DNA from: DATKWS01 sp035529435
GTDB taxonomy: Bacteria > Krumholzibacteriota > Krumholzibacteriia > Krumholzibacteriales > Krumholzibacteriaceae
Length of the DNA stretch: 6,389 nucleotides
Direction of reading: 5' to 3'
Assembly (NCBI GenBank): GCA_035529435.1
Contig: DATKWS010000083.1
Coordinates: 1 to 6,389, forward strand
A program made the translations under genes and the position numbers. Positions within the stretch are counted from its first letter, which is position 1. Each line of letters opens with the position of its first letter. Positions 1 to 6,336 of this stretch are shown piece after piece. Under the pieces are notes generated by a model. It was not told where the DNA came from, made no database searches, and saw only the letters and a program-made list of their open reading frames with translations.

Positions 1-1
1 G

Positions 2-2140
2 CCGAACTGCGATGCGATCAGGCGGTTCATCAGCTACGGTGTCGATCACTGGGGCGTCGAGTTCGTGTTGCTCGTCGGTGATGGAAACGAGGACCACAAG
101 GGCCTGTTCGAAAAGACACCGCCCGATTTCATACCGCCGTATACCTTCGCCTACAATGTGATCAGCAGCGATTTCAACAATGAAGTAATGGCGACGGACC
201 GCTACTACTCGTTTCTCGACGAGACACCACCGGGCGCTCACCCCGGCACGCCTTCTCCGGATGCGGCGGGAGGACCGTCAGCCGATCCGTATTTCCTCAA
301 GGCATACATGCAGCCAGACGTCATGCTCGGCCGCTTCCCGGTCGGCGCGATATTTGAGCTGCGTGCCCTCTTCATAAAGATGCGGAAATTCGAGGAGACG
401 GGATTCGACGAGTACTGGCGGCGGCGGGTGATCCTCTGGGCGGACGATGCCTGGTCGGGCCTTTTCAATAACTACCGCTACAAGTACGGGGAGGACGAAT
501 TCGAACGGAGTATGGCGACTGTCGGGGACAGCATCGAAGCGGCGCTTCCCGGGGGATTCGATCTCCAGCGGCTCTACCTGTCTACATGGACGGACACGCC
601 GCACGAGAATCCGAACAACGACGGCGGAGCGGTGATCTACAACCGTACGCAGGACTCCGTGCGGACCTATTTCACGCCGTACCTCGTGGGGAAGTGGAAC
701 GGAGGGGCGGTACTGCTCTCCTTCCAGGGGCACGGGAACCGGTCGACCCTCACCACCGAGGCGGCATTCGCCGCCCTGGCGCTCTTCGAGGATCTCGACA
801 GCCTGCGAACGCCGCTCCCGAACATCTTTACCGCCTTCGGGTGCCATATCAGCGAGTTCGCCCGCGTCAACGAGCTCAGCCTCGTGATAGACGGGAAAAA
901 CGGCGACTGCATCACCGAGCAGCTTCTCTTCAAACCGCGCTCGGGTTCGGTTTCCACCTACGCGAGTACGGGGTACGAATTTCTCAGCGACAATTCGCGG
1001 CTGTGCGAGATCTTCCACGAGGTCATGTTCCACCGCCCGCCCGCCGACTCGATGCCGCCGGGTAACGAGTATACCGGCGCCCGGTGGATCTTCGGCGAAT
1101 TGCTCCTCAACGCGGAGATAGAGCATATCCTGAGGAGGAGTTACGGTTTCACGCAGGTTTTCAGGTATGTCACCCTCGGGGATCCGATGCTGCGGATCGA
1201 TTCGGGACCACCGTTGATGAAGCTCCAGGGTGACTGGGGTGAAGGGTGGGTCGAGATCGCGCCGGATTCCCTGCGGGCGCGAAACGGCACCAACGAGATG
1301 ATCCTCCGGTTCACGGCGAGTGATGTCGTGGCCATCGGGGGGGTTGCGCTCGAGGTCGACGGAGTGGATTGGACTGATTCCCTCGATATCGCACCCCTCA
1401 CCGATCCGGACAAGACATTCCCACGCGCCTACCGCGCCGATCTCGATTACACGATCGGCCTCGGCACGGAGATGATGAGCTTCAGGGTCTTCAAGCCCGA
1501 CAGCCAGACGGCCGGTGTCCTGGAGATACCGATCGAGACACGGATACGGCTCTTCTACAACGAGTATCTCGAGATCACGCCGGTGGTCGAGACACCGCCG
1601 ACGGGCACGTTCCGTCTCACCGTCGATTTCCCCGCGTATCTCACCGAGCCGCCGGTAGCCCTCCTCGAGGGGCTCCGCTTCGACGCCGCGCATTTCACCG
1701 TTCCCGACCCGCAGGATTCACTGCACTGGGAGGCGGGTTTTTCGCATACCTTCGCATCGGGGAGGCGCGTGTTCACCATCCAGGTCGGGGAGTTCACGAA
1801 GGATTTCGAATTCAACGTGACGGGCAATGAGCTCGTGCTGGATGCCTTCAATTTCCCCAATCCGTTCTCGGGAGGCACGAATTTCGTTTACACGCTGAAT
1901 CTGCCGGGCGATGCCGGTACGATCGAGATCTTCAACATAAGCGGAACGCGCATCAGGACATTCAAACTGACCCGCGAGAGACTTATTGCCTCGAATTTCC
2001 AGAGTCCCCATTCCGTATACTGGGACGGCAGGGATCTCGCCGGCGATCGCGTCGCCAACGGCACCTACCTGTACGTCATTCAGGTTGAGCGGAACGGATC
2101 CAGCCGCAGTATGACGGGAAAGTGCGTCAAACTGGAGTAA
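2..2140 (+). CDS. C25 (gingipain-family) cysteine peptidase with C-terminal FlgD-like/T9SS-type domain, 5'-truncated by window edge
   Basis: Probable secreted or cell-surface cysteine endopeptidase. The frame is open to the left edge, and the residues before the first internal start-like codon (TTG at 65) already match the family (ISYGVDHW followed by FVLLVGDGNED). The gene therefore begins upstream and 712 residues are visible. Counting from the codon at position 2, MLGRFPV lies near residue 108. The catalytic His is in SFQGHGN (His244, codon 731-733) and the probable nucleophile Cys is in AFGCHISEF (Cys281, codon 842-844). TLGDPMLRI near residue 395 closes the peptidase domain. Beta-rich Ig-like sequence follows. 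The last 100 residues (from about 613) are a FlgD-like Ig domain of the kind at the C-terminus of type IX-secreted proteins: FNFPNPF, then VYWDGRDLAGDRVANGTYLY, ending in VKLE. Family assignment is confident from motifs. Cleavage specificity (Arg, Lys or other) and the secretion route cannot be read from the sequence. No functional link to the downstream operon is evident. Confidence 0.88.
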   Translation, partial: PNCDAIRRFISYGVDHWGVEFVLLVGDGNEDHKGLFEKTPPDFIPPYTFAYNVISSDFNNEVMATDRYYSFLDETPPGAHPGTPSPDAAGGPSADPYFLKAYMQPDVMLGRFPVGAIFELRALFIKMRKFEETGFDEYWRRRVILWADDAWSGLFNNYRYKYGEDEFERSMATVGDSIEAALPGGFDLQRLYLSTWTDTPHENPNNDGGAVIYNRTQDSVRTYFTPYLVGKWNGGAVLLSFQGHGNRSTLTTEAAFAALALFEDLDSLRTPLPNIFTAFGCHISEFARVNELSLVIDGKNGDCITEQLLFKPRSGSVSTYASTGYEFLSDNSRLCEIFHEVMFHRPPADSMPPGNEYTGARWIFGELLLNAEIEHILRRSYGFTQVFRYVTLGDPMLRIDSGPPLMKLQGDWGEGWVEIAPDSLRARNGTNEMILRFTASDVVAIGGVALEVDGVDWTDSLDIAPLTDPDKTFPRAYRADLDYTIGLGTEMMSFRVFKPDSQTAGVLEIPIETRIRLFYNEYLEITPVVETPPTGTFRLTVDFPAYLTEPPVALLEGLRFDAAHFTVPDPQDSLHWEAGFSHTFASGRRVFTIQVGEFTKDFEFNVTGNELVLDAFNFPNPFSGGTNFVYTLNLPGDAGTIEIFNISGTRIRTFKLTRERLIASNFQSPHSVYWDGRDLAGDRVANGTYLYVIQVERNGSSRSMTGKCVKLE

Positions 2141-2167
2141 TCCCGTTTGGAATAGGCAACATTTTTC

Positions 2168-2197
2168 TTTACCCCGGAGTCATATTCATTCTACAAT
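2168..2197 (+). promoter_or_regulatory. Possible sigma70-type promoter for the AnmK-like/SpoIID/NagZ operon
   Basis: TTTACC (2168-2173) and TACAAT (2192-2197) are separated by 18 bases. They match the -35 and -10 consensus at 4 of 6 and 5 of 6 positions and sit in the only AT-rich patch before the operon. Transcription would start near 2204, giving a 5' leader of about 115 bases. This is a visual match only, and the genome's own consensus is unknown. Confidence 0.3.
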
Positions 2198-2308
2198 CGT
2201 ACCCGAGGAACGCGGAACGGCCGCATCTCCCGGCGCCTGAAGCACCGATTCCCGCCGGACGCGTGCCGGTATCTGTCGCTCATTCCAGTGTCCCGAAACA
2301 TTCGGCAT

Positions 2309-2313
2309 GGAGG
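2309..2313 (+). promoter_or_regulatory. Ribosome binding site that fixes the GTG start of the AnmK-like gene
   Basis: A perfect GGAGG lies 7 bases before the GTG at 2321. The same frame is open further upstream to a GTG at 2288, but that codon has no comparable Shine-Dalgarno sequence. The 2321 start is therefore preferred. Confidence 0.65.
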
Positions 2314-2320
2314 TCGGTTC

Positions 2321-3034
2321 GTGAATCGCAGCCTGGACAAGCTGGCGAAAAAGGAGCCGAGGCTGATCGTCGGCATAGAGACGGGGAATACACCGGGTAG
2401 ACTGGGGGCCGTGGTTGTCGGCGTGAGCGGCAGCGGTGACAATACGGTACTCGACATACACGGATTCAAGAATTACACGCTTCCTGCAGAGCTCGTTTCA
2501 ACGCTTCATACCCTGGCGGGGAGAGACGATTTCGATCCGGAGGAGATCGCGGGAATCAATTTTCTCATTTACCATCATCTGACCGCCCTGTACGAGGACA
2601 CGCTCGAAGAGGTCGGCGTTCCCGCGGAAGAAGTCGATCTGATCGGTCTCAAGTGCATCGAGATCGGGGGCCGGATTTTCCCCGATGATCCCTCGGTTTT
2701 CAGCGAGATGACCGGCTGTATCGTTGCGAGCCGGTTCAGTATCGGTATCGAGAATCATGCCGGCGACCAGTTGCATGTCAATGAATCGCTGCTCCGGAGG
2801 ATGATGGGATCGATGATGGAGCGGTTCGAACTCGACGGCGAGGTCCGTGAGGCCGCGGCAGTCGCCCTGCTGGCCAATGAAGCCCTTTTCCATGAAAACA
2901 GCGAGGAATGCATCGGGACGCAGTCCGGCACATCCTCGGCGGCGCGGCCGACTGTGCGCGCCGTGAAGCGGACCGGTGCGGCGGTGGGGGAAGAGGGGGC
3001 GTGCCTCTACGGTGAGTTCTTCTTCCCCGCCTGA
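2321..3034 (+). CDS. Degenerate, shortened anhydro-N-acetylmuramic acid kinase (AnmK)-like protein, probable pseudokinase
   Basis: 237 residues, against about 370 for typical AnmK. AnmK uses ATP and water to open the 1,6-anhydro ring of anhydroMurNAc, giving MurNAc-6-phosphate during peptidoglycan recycling. The N-terminal half aligns by eye without large gaps. LIVGIETGNTPGRLGAVVV (15-33) sits where the family has G-x-MSGTS-x-DG-x-D. VDLIGLKCIEI (105-115) sits where it has IG-x-HGQT. CIVASRFSIGIENHAGD (133-149) sits where it has the VV-x-DFR-x-x-D-I-A-x-GGQGAP stretch holding the catalytic Asp. All three motifs have lost their key residues. The sequence then appears to jump to the family's C-terminal N-x-x-LM-x-x-L (VNESLLRRM, 153-161) and EA-x-AFA-x-LA (REAAAVALLANEAL, 176-189) elements, so roughly 115 residues carrying sugar- and nucleotide-binding parts are missing. 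The frame is intact, has a good ribosome binding site and keeps the local codon style, so it looks like an expressed protein rather than a decaying gene. It lies 58 bases before the SpoIID gene. AnmK ancestry is an inference from remembered family motifs. Kinase activity is unlikely. Confidence 0.66.
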   Translation: MNRSLDKLAKKEPRLIVGIETGNTPGRLGAVVVGVSGSGDNTVLDIHGFKNYTLPAELVSTLHTLAGRDDFDPEEIAGINFLIYHHLTALYEDTLEEVGVPAEEVDLIGLKCIEIGGRIFPDDPSVFSEMTGCIVASRFSIGIENHAGDQLHVNESLLRRMMGSMMERFELDGEVREAAAVALLANEALFHENSEECIGTQSGTSSAARPTVRAVKRTGAAVGEEGACLYGEFFFPA

Positions 3035-3078
3035 ACTTTCCCACCATATGCCGGACGGGAGGTACCGATCCTGCGCAG

Positions 3079-3083
3079 AAAGG
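3079..3083 (+). promoter_or_regulatory. Ribosome binding site that fixes the ATG start of the SpoIID lipoprotein gene
   Basis: AAAGG within AGAAAGGTG lies 9 bases before the ATG at 3093. It supports this start over the in-frame ATG at 2976, which would overlap the upstream gene and place 39 hydrophilic residues before an obvious signal peptide. Confidence 0.55.
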
Positions 3084-3092
3084 TGCAATCCA

Positions 3093-4403
3093 ATGAAACT
3101 CCCGTATTATTGCTGCCTGACGGCAGTGTTTTTTGTAACCGCCCTGGCATCATCGTGCGGCGGTCCGGAGATCGTCGAGAAACCGCCGGGAGTGGGTGAC
3201 CGGCCGGGGCGTACCGTCGTAACACCCTCTACCCTCGATCGGACACCGGAGGTGCGTGTACTGATCATGGAGGGACTGGGCAGTGTCCGGATCGGCGCGC
3301 AGTCCGATTTCTCCCTCGCCGAGGGTATCGATGAAACACCGCTCAAACGGTTCGGACCGGGTGGAAATTACACCGTGGAGTGCCGGGGCGACGAGATCGC
3401 GATCACCGAGGGAGGGAAGACGGTGCACGGCGCCCCGCAGCTCTTCGTGCGCCCGGCCTCTGACCGGAAGATGTACATAGGCGGCAAGCCGTACCGTGGC
3501 GCGTTTCTCTTCATTCCCTCACACGGGAAGGTCATTACGATCAATGTCGTCGCCATAGACGATTATATCAAAGGGGTGCTGCCCGCCGAGATCGGATACC
3601 TGAAACCGGAGCAGTACGAGGCGTACCGTGCACAGGCGATCGCATCCCGATCGTACGCGCTCAGCAAGCTCGAGGAGAAGGCGGGGGAGCTCTACGATCT
3701 GAAGGCGACGATCATGGATCAGGTGTATCGCGGCGTTCAGGGAGAGGATCCCAATGCGTCGCGGGCCGTCGATGAGACACTCGGCCTCGTCGCCCTGTGG
3801 GAAGGCGTTCCGGCCAGGGCGTACTACTCTTCGTGCTGCGGCGGGCACACCTCCGATATCCGCGTCGGCTGGCCCTGGAAAACGGCCTATCCCTACCTGT
3901 ACGGCAGGCGGGACGTTGTCGAAGAGACGAAGGGTACATCGCTCTGCGGGCGTTCGCCGCATTTCCGCTGGCGGGTCCACTGGAGTGGCAAAACACTCCA
4001 GGGAATCCTCCGGAAGACGCTTCCGGAGGTACTCGGCATCAAGTCGAGCGCGGTCGGCGATCTTCACGATATCAGGGTGACCCAAACGGCGCCGGATGGC
4101 CGCGTCGAGGCGATCGAGATCGAGACGGGCCGGGGCACGTACCGTGTCGAGGGCGACCGCATCCGGTGGGTGCTCAGGCCGGGCGCCGACTCGGATGCGA
4201 TCCTGCGCAGCACACTCTTCAAGATGAGCGTGAAGAAGGCACGGGGCGGGGTCGGATCCGTCAACCTCGTCGGGGGCGGTAATGGTCACGGTATCGGCAT
4301 GTGCCAAACGGGCGCCATCAGGATGGCCGAGCTCGGGTACGACGCCGAGGAGATTCTCCACCACTACTTTCTCGGGATAATGGTTCAACGGTATTACCGG
4401 TGA
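3093..4403 (+). CDS. SpoIID/LytB-domain peptidoglycan lytic transglycosylase-like lipoprotein
   Basis: 436 residues. SpoIID-family enzymes cleave glycan strands lacking stem peptides and leave 1,6-anhydroMurNAc ends; LytB relatives stimulate amidases. The N-terminus is a lipoprotein-type signal: a hydrophobic stretch (residues 4-19) and a lipobox-like ASSC with Cys22. The residue at -3 is Ala rather than the usual Leu, so lipidation is probable, not certain. A Pro/Gly-rich linker follows. The SpoIID domain starts near residue 125: YIGGKPYRG, then IDDYIKGVLPAEIG (156-168) with the conserved catalytic-position Glu166, and QAIASRSYAL (181-190). Next come YYSSCCGGHT (244-253), which in SpoIID proteins lies at a conserved Cys/Gly/His site, a further Cys285 before SPHFRWR, and the C-terminal GHGIGMCQTGA (398-408) with ILHHYFLG (421-428). 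The start is chosen for the signal peptide and the ribosome binding site. The gene lies 58 bases after the AnmK-like gene and one base before nagZ. A periplasmic or outer-membrane-attached glycan hydrolase outside sporulation is the natural reading. Confidence 0.87.
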   Translation: MKLPYYCCLTAVFFVTALASSCGGPEIVEKPPGVGDRPGRTVVTPSTLDRTPEVRVLIMEGLGSVRIGAQSDFSLAEGIDETPLKRFGPGGNYTVECRGDEIAITEGGKTVHGAPQLFVRPASDRKMYIGGKPYRGAFLFIPSHGKVITINVVAIDDYIKGVLPAEIGYLKPEQYEAYRAQAIASRSYALSKLEEKAGELYDLKATIMDQVYRGVQGEDPNASRAVDETLGLVALWEGVPARAYYSSCCGGHTSDIRVGWPWKTAYPYLYGRRDVVEETKGTSLCGRSPHFRWRVHWSGKTLQGILRKTLPEVLGIKSSAVGDLHDIRVTQTAPDGRVEAIEIETGRGTYRVEGDRIRWVLRPGADSDAILRSTLFKMSVKKARGGVGSVNLVGGGNGHGIGMCQTGAIRMAELGYDAEEILHHYFLGIMVQRYYR

Positions 4404-4404
4404 C

Positions 4405-6108
4405 ATGTGTGAAGCGGTCTTAACGCGTCTTTCATCCCACTGCATCGTCGGGCTGGAGGGGACCGGTCTCACCGGCCGGGAACGCGAGTTGCTCGGGCGC
4501 ATCCCCCCCGCGGGCGTCATCCTGTTTTCGAGGAATGTACGCGATGTGGAACAGGTGCGCCGGCTCACCGCCGAGGTGAGCCGCATCGTGTATGGAGCGA
4601 GCGGATACCGGCCGTTGATCGCGGCGGATCATGAGGGGGGAAGGATATCGGTTCTTGCCGCGGCGATCGGCGCGCCGCCTACGCAGATGGCGATCGGGCG
4701 CGCGTCGGCGGTACCGTGCGGGGAGATCTTCCGCGAGACGGCGCGCCGCCTCCGGCGCTGCGGCGTGAATACGCTCCTCGCCCCTGTCGCCGATATCAAT
4801 ACCGAGTACCTGAACCCGGTGATCGGTGTGAGGGCATTCGGGGAGAATCCGGGGGAAGTGGCCCGACTCGTCCGGGAGTCGGTGGAGGCGCTCCGTGAGG
4901 AGGGAATCGTTTCGTGCCTCAAACACTTTCCCGGGCACGGCTCATCGCGCACCGATTCGCACCGCACCCTGCCCTTCCTTCCCTTCACGCTCGAGGAGCT
5001 CGAGGAGCGTGAAATGGAGCCGTTCGTTCGCGGCATCGAGGCCGGGGCCGAGACGGTGATGGTCGGCCATGTGGCCCCGCGGGGGCGCCTCGTTCCCGCC
5101 TCGCTCGATGCGGGGGTCATCTCGCTGCTGCGGGAGAGGCTCGGATTCGACGGCGTCGTGATGACCGACGCGCTCGAGATGGCCGGCGTGCGTGCGCAGG
5201 AGAGCGGAGCCGCGGGAGGGGAGTCGGTCGAGCCACAGCCCATGCGGGAGATTGCGGCACGTGCCATTGCGGCGGGGAACGATCTTCTCCTCTTTTCACG
5301 GCCGTTCGGCGAGGTGGTCGACGGGCTGGAGACCGGGACATCCGGTCCTGAGGATCTCGAGGATCTCCTTGCCGGCCGGGGAGCGCCGTCGCGCGAGCGG
5401 ATTCGACGGCTGCGCGCCGGGTTGCGGATCGATGGGGGTGGGGATGCACGGCGGCGCTGCTGTTCGGAAATCCCATCAGACAGCTCGGCCGCGGCGCTGG
5501 GGGCCGGCGGCGGGCCGGCGGGGACCGTTACCGAAGGGATCGGGAAGCACGCAGATATCTACCGCTCGGTCGCGCGACATGCGGTTCATTGCGCCGGGGT
5601 CAGCGGAACGCGGATACCGGCAGTGGAGCCGGGGCGCTGCGCGGTCACCTTTCTCGGTGAACGTGAGGATTTCGCGAACCCTGTCGTTGCACGGTTCGTG
5701 AATGGGCTGGCGCGGCTGCTCGGAACGGGTGGGTGGGATATGCCGCGGTACGACGGGGGGATGACCGTCCGTTCCAGCGATGGTTATCAGGGGCCGTTCC
5801 CCGGCACGATGCTCCGTCCGGCGCTGCGCTGCGAGGCGCCGGGAACGAGGGAACCGATGGAAATTCTCGCTCTGGAAGCCAGCCGGTCTTGCGGCGGTGA
5901 GGCCGGGATCGTTGTTTTCCTGAACCGGCGGCCGCTGCTGCGGCGGGCCTACGAGGAGCTCTGCACCGGCTCCGCGCTGGCGGTTGTCGCGGGGTGGCCC
6001 TACGCCGCACATTTTCTGCCGCCCGGCAAACCGGCAATCATCACTTACGGCGTGTACGATGCGGCGGTGAATGCAGTCGCCGCCCTCATCACCGGGCACC
6101 CGGTATAA
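4405..6108 (+). CDS. nagZ: GH3 beta-N-acetylhexosaminidase (NagZ), two-domain form
   Basis: 567 residues. NagZ removes the non-reducing GlcNAc from GlcNAc-anhydroMurNAc or GlcNAc-MurNAc muropeptides in peptidoglycan recycling. The TIM-barrel domain (about 12-340) shows GVILFSRNV (38-45), the sugar-binding ADHEGGR (74-80), LAPVADIN (125-132) and VIGVRAFG (139-146). The diagnostic catalytic loop is KHFPGHGSSRTDSHRTLP (173-190), where Asp184 and His186 form the acid/base dyad. VVMTDALEM (251-259) carries the nucleophile Asp255. A Gly/Ala-rich, low-similarity linker (about 341-405) leads to a second alpha/beta domain (about 410-567) resembling the GH3 C-terminal domain, with VVAGWPYAAHFLP and ending in LITGHPV. 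Cytoplasmic NagZ of enterobacteria is one domain of about 340 residues, while two-domain forms such as the one in Bacillus are longer. No signal peptide is visible, so a cytoplasmic site is inferred. ATG at 4405 follows the SpoIID stop by one base with no strong Shine-Dalgarno sequence, implying translational coupling. All catalytic residues are present, so it should be active. Confidence 0.92.
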   Translation: MCEAVLTRLSSHCIVGLEGTGLTGRERELLGRIPPAGVILFSRNVRDVEQVRRLTAEVSRIVYGASGYRPLIAADHEGGRISVLAAAIGAPPTQMAIGRASAVPCGEIFRETARRLRRCGVNTLLAPVADINTEYLNPVIGVRAFGENPGEVARLVRESVEALREEGIVSCLKHFPGHGSSRTDSHRTLPFLPFTLEELEEREMEPFVRGIEAGAETVMVGHVAPRGRLVPASLDAGVISLLRERLGFDGVVMTDALEMAGVRAQESGAAGGESVEPQPMREIAARAIAAGNDLLLFSRPFGEVVDGLETGTSGPEDLEDLLAGRGAPSRERIRRLRAGLRIDGGGDARRRCCSEIPSDSSAAALGAGGGPAGTVTEGIGKHADIYRSVARHAVHCAGVSGTRIPAVEPGRCAVTFLGEREDFANPVVARFVNGLARLLGTGGWDMPRYDGGMTVRSSDGYQGPFPGTMLRPALRCEAPGTREPMEILALEASRSCGGEAGIVVFLNRRPLLRRAYEELCTGSALAVVAGWPYAAHFLPPGKPAIITYGVYDAAVNAVAALITGHPV

Positions 6109-6122
6109 CCGGGGATACCGTG
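6097..6122. repeat. Two overlapping inverted repeats across the nagZ stop codon
   Basis: CCCGGT (6099-6104) and ACCGGG (6108-6113) form a perfect 6-bp dyad around ATA and enclose most of the TAA stop. CGGTAT (6101-6106) and ATACCG (6115-6120) form a second, mutually exclusive stem with an 8-base loop; it can be extended by CA/TG pairs past a small bulge. Neither is followed by a T-run, so this is not a normal intrinsic terminator. It may protect the 3' end of the mRNA, be a chance product of high GC, or mark an old recombination edge. Confidence 0.35.
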
Positions 6123-6280
6123 TCTTCAGGCACGCCGATCCCTGCAACTTCGGGTTCGTCTCGGCGCTCTGCCCGGACCCCGATACCTTCTGTGTCCATG
6201 CGTGGGACGCCAGGGGCTGGACGATCACTGCCGATCCGCCGCTCACAACCTGCTATCTCGTCGATCCGGGCTGGCTCTGA
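6113..6280 (+). pseudogene. Probable remnant of a secreted/surface protein gene
   Basis: The + frame ending in TGA at 6278-6280 reads YRVFRHADPCNFGF, ALCPDPDTFCVHAWD, RGWTITADPP and TTCYLVDPGWL. Codon third positions here are mostly G or C, as in the genuine genes. The Cys-, Trp- and Asp-rich pattern resembles extracellular beta-sandwich segments of secreted proteins in FCB-type bacteria. There is no plausible start: the only in-frame ATG (6071) is inside nagZ and has no usable ribosome binding site. The frame stops abruptly after GWL and the downstream frames do not continue the pattern. A gene fragment left by deletion or partial duplication is the best reading. The family memory is loose, and a fortuitous open frame remains possible. 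Confidence 0.38.
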
Positions 6281-6299
6281 GGGACGGCCGAAAAATGGA

Positions 6300-6328
6300 T
6301 TGACAGCGCTGCGCCGCTCTGTTATAAA
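6300..6328 (+). promoter_or_regulatory. Near-consensus sigma70-type promoter for a gene beyond the right edge
   Basis: TTGACA (6300-6305) is a perfect -35 box. TATAAA (6323-6328) matches the -10 box at 5 of 6 positions, and the 17-base spacer is optimal. It sits after the nagZ gap and points out of the window. The predicted start is near 6335. No start codon of the served gene is visible before the window ends. Confidence 0.7.
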
Positions 6329-6336
6329 TAGGAGCG

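Larger units (their letters stand above)
2141..2320 (+). other. 180-bp intergenic region before the AnmK-like gene
   Basis: This gap separates the peptidase gene from the downstream cell-wall operon. Its left third (2160-2200) is clearly richer in A/T than the surroundings and contains the promoter candidate listed separately; its right end carries the GGAGG ribosome binding site. I see no convincing intrinsic terminator for the peptidase gene: the only paired arms (ACGGGA at 2114-2119 and TCCCGT at 2141-2146) are 21 bases apart and are not followed directly by a T-run. No RNA gene or credible small ORF was recognised. Confidence 0.6.

Noticed and set aside
65..67. TTG at 65 as a genuine start of the peptidase
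   Set aside because: Family-like residues continue in frame upstream to the window edge, so the codon is internal.
278..1693. Long open frame on the - strand (471 codons) opposite the C25 peptidase
   Set aside because: The + strand frame has clear peptidase motifs. The antisense frame is Arg/Glu/His-rich without recognisable domains and is the expected shadow of a GC-rich gene.
2114..2146. ACGGGA / TCCCGT inverted repeat as terminator of the peptidase gene
   Set aside because: Only 6 bp of stem, a 21-base loop, and the T-rich stretch begins about 15 bases after the second arm.
2288..2320. GTG at 2288 as the start of the AnmK-like protein
   Set aside because: No good Shine-Dalgarno sequence precedes it. 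GGAGG is ideally placed for the GTG at 2321, and the extra 11 residues add nothing family-like.
2122..2400. 92-codon + frame across the gap after the peptidase
   Set aside because: It overlaps the better-supported AnmK-like start in another frame, has no ribosome binding site and shows no recognisable protein features.
2976..3092. Upstream ATG (2976) as the start of the SpoIID protein
   Set aside because: It would overlap the AnmK-like gene by about 60 bases and bury the lipoprotein signal behind 39 polar residues. ATG at 3093 has a ribosome binding site and an immediate signal peptide.
3519..4586. 355-codon - strand frame opposite the SpoIID gene and the nagZ start
   Set aside because: It spans two well-supported + strand genes and their junction, has no domain motifs and has typical shadow composition.
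5345..5370. Short direct repeat GAGGATCTC in nagZ
   Set aside because: It encodes the acidic repeat EDLEDL within a helix; ordinary coding redundancy explains it.
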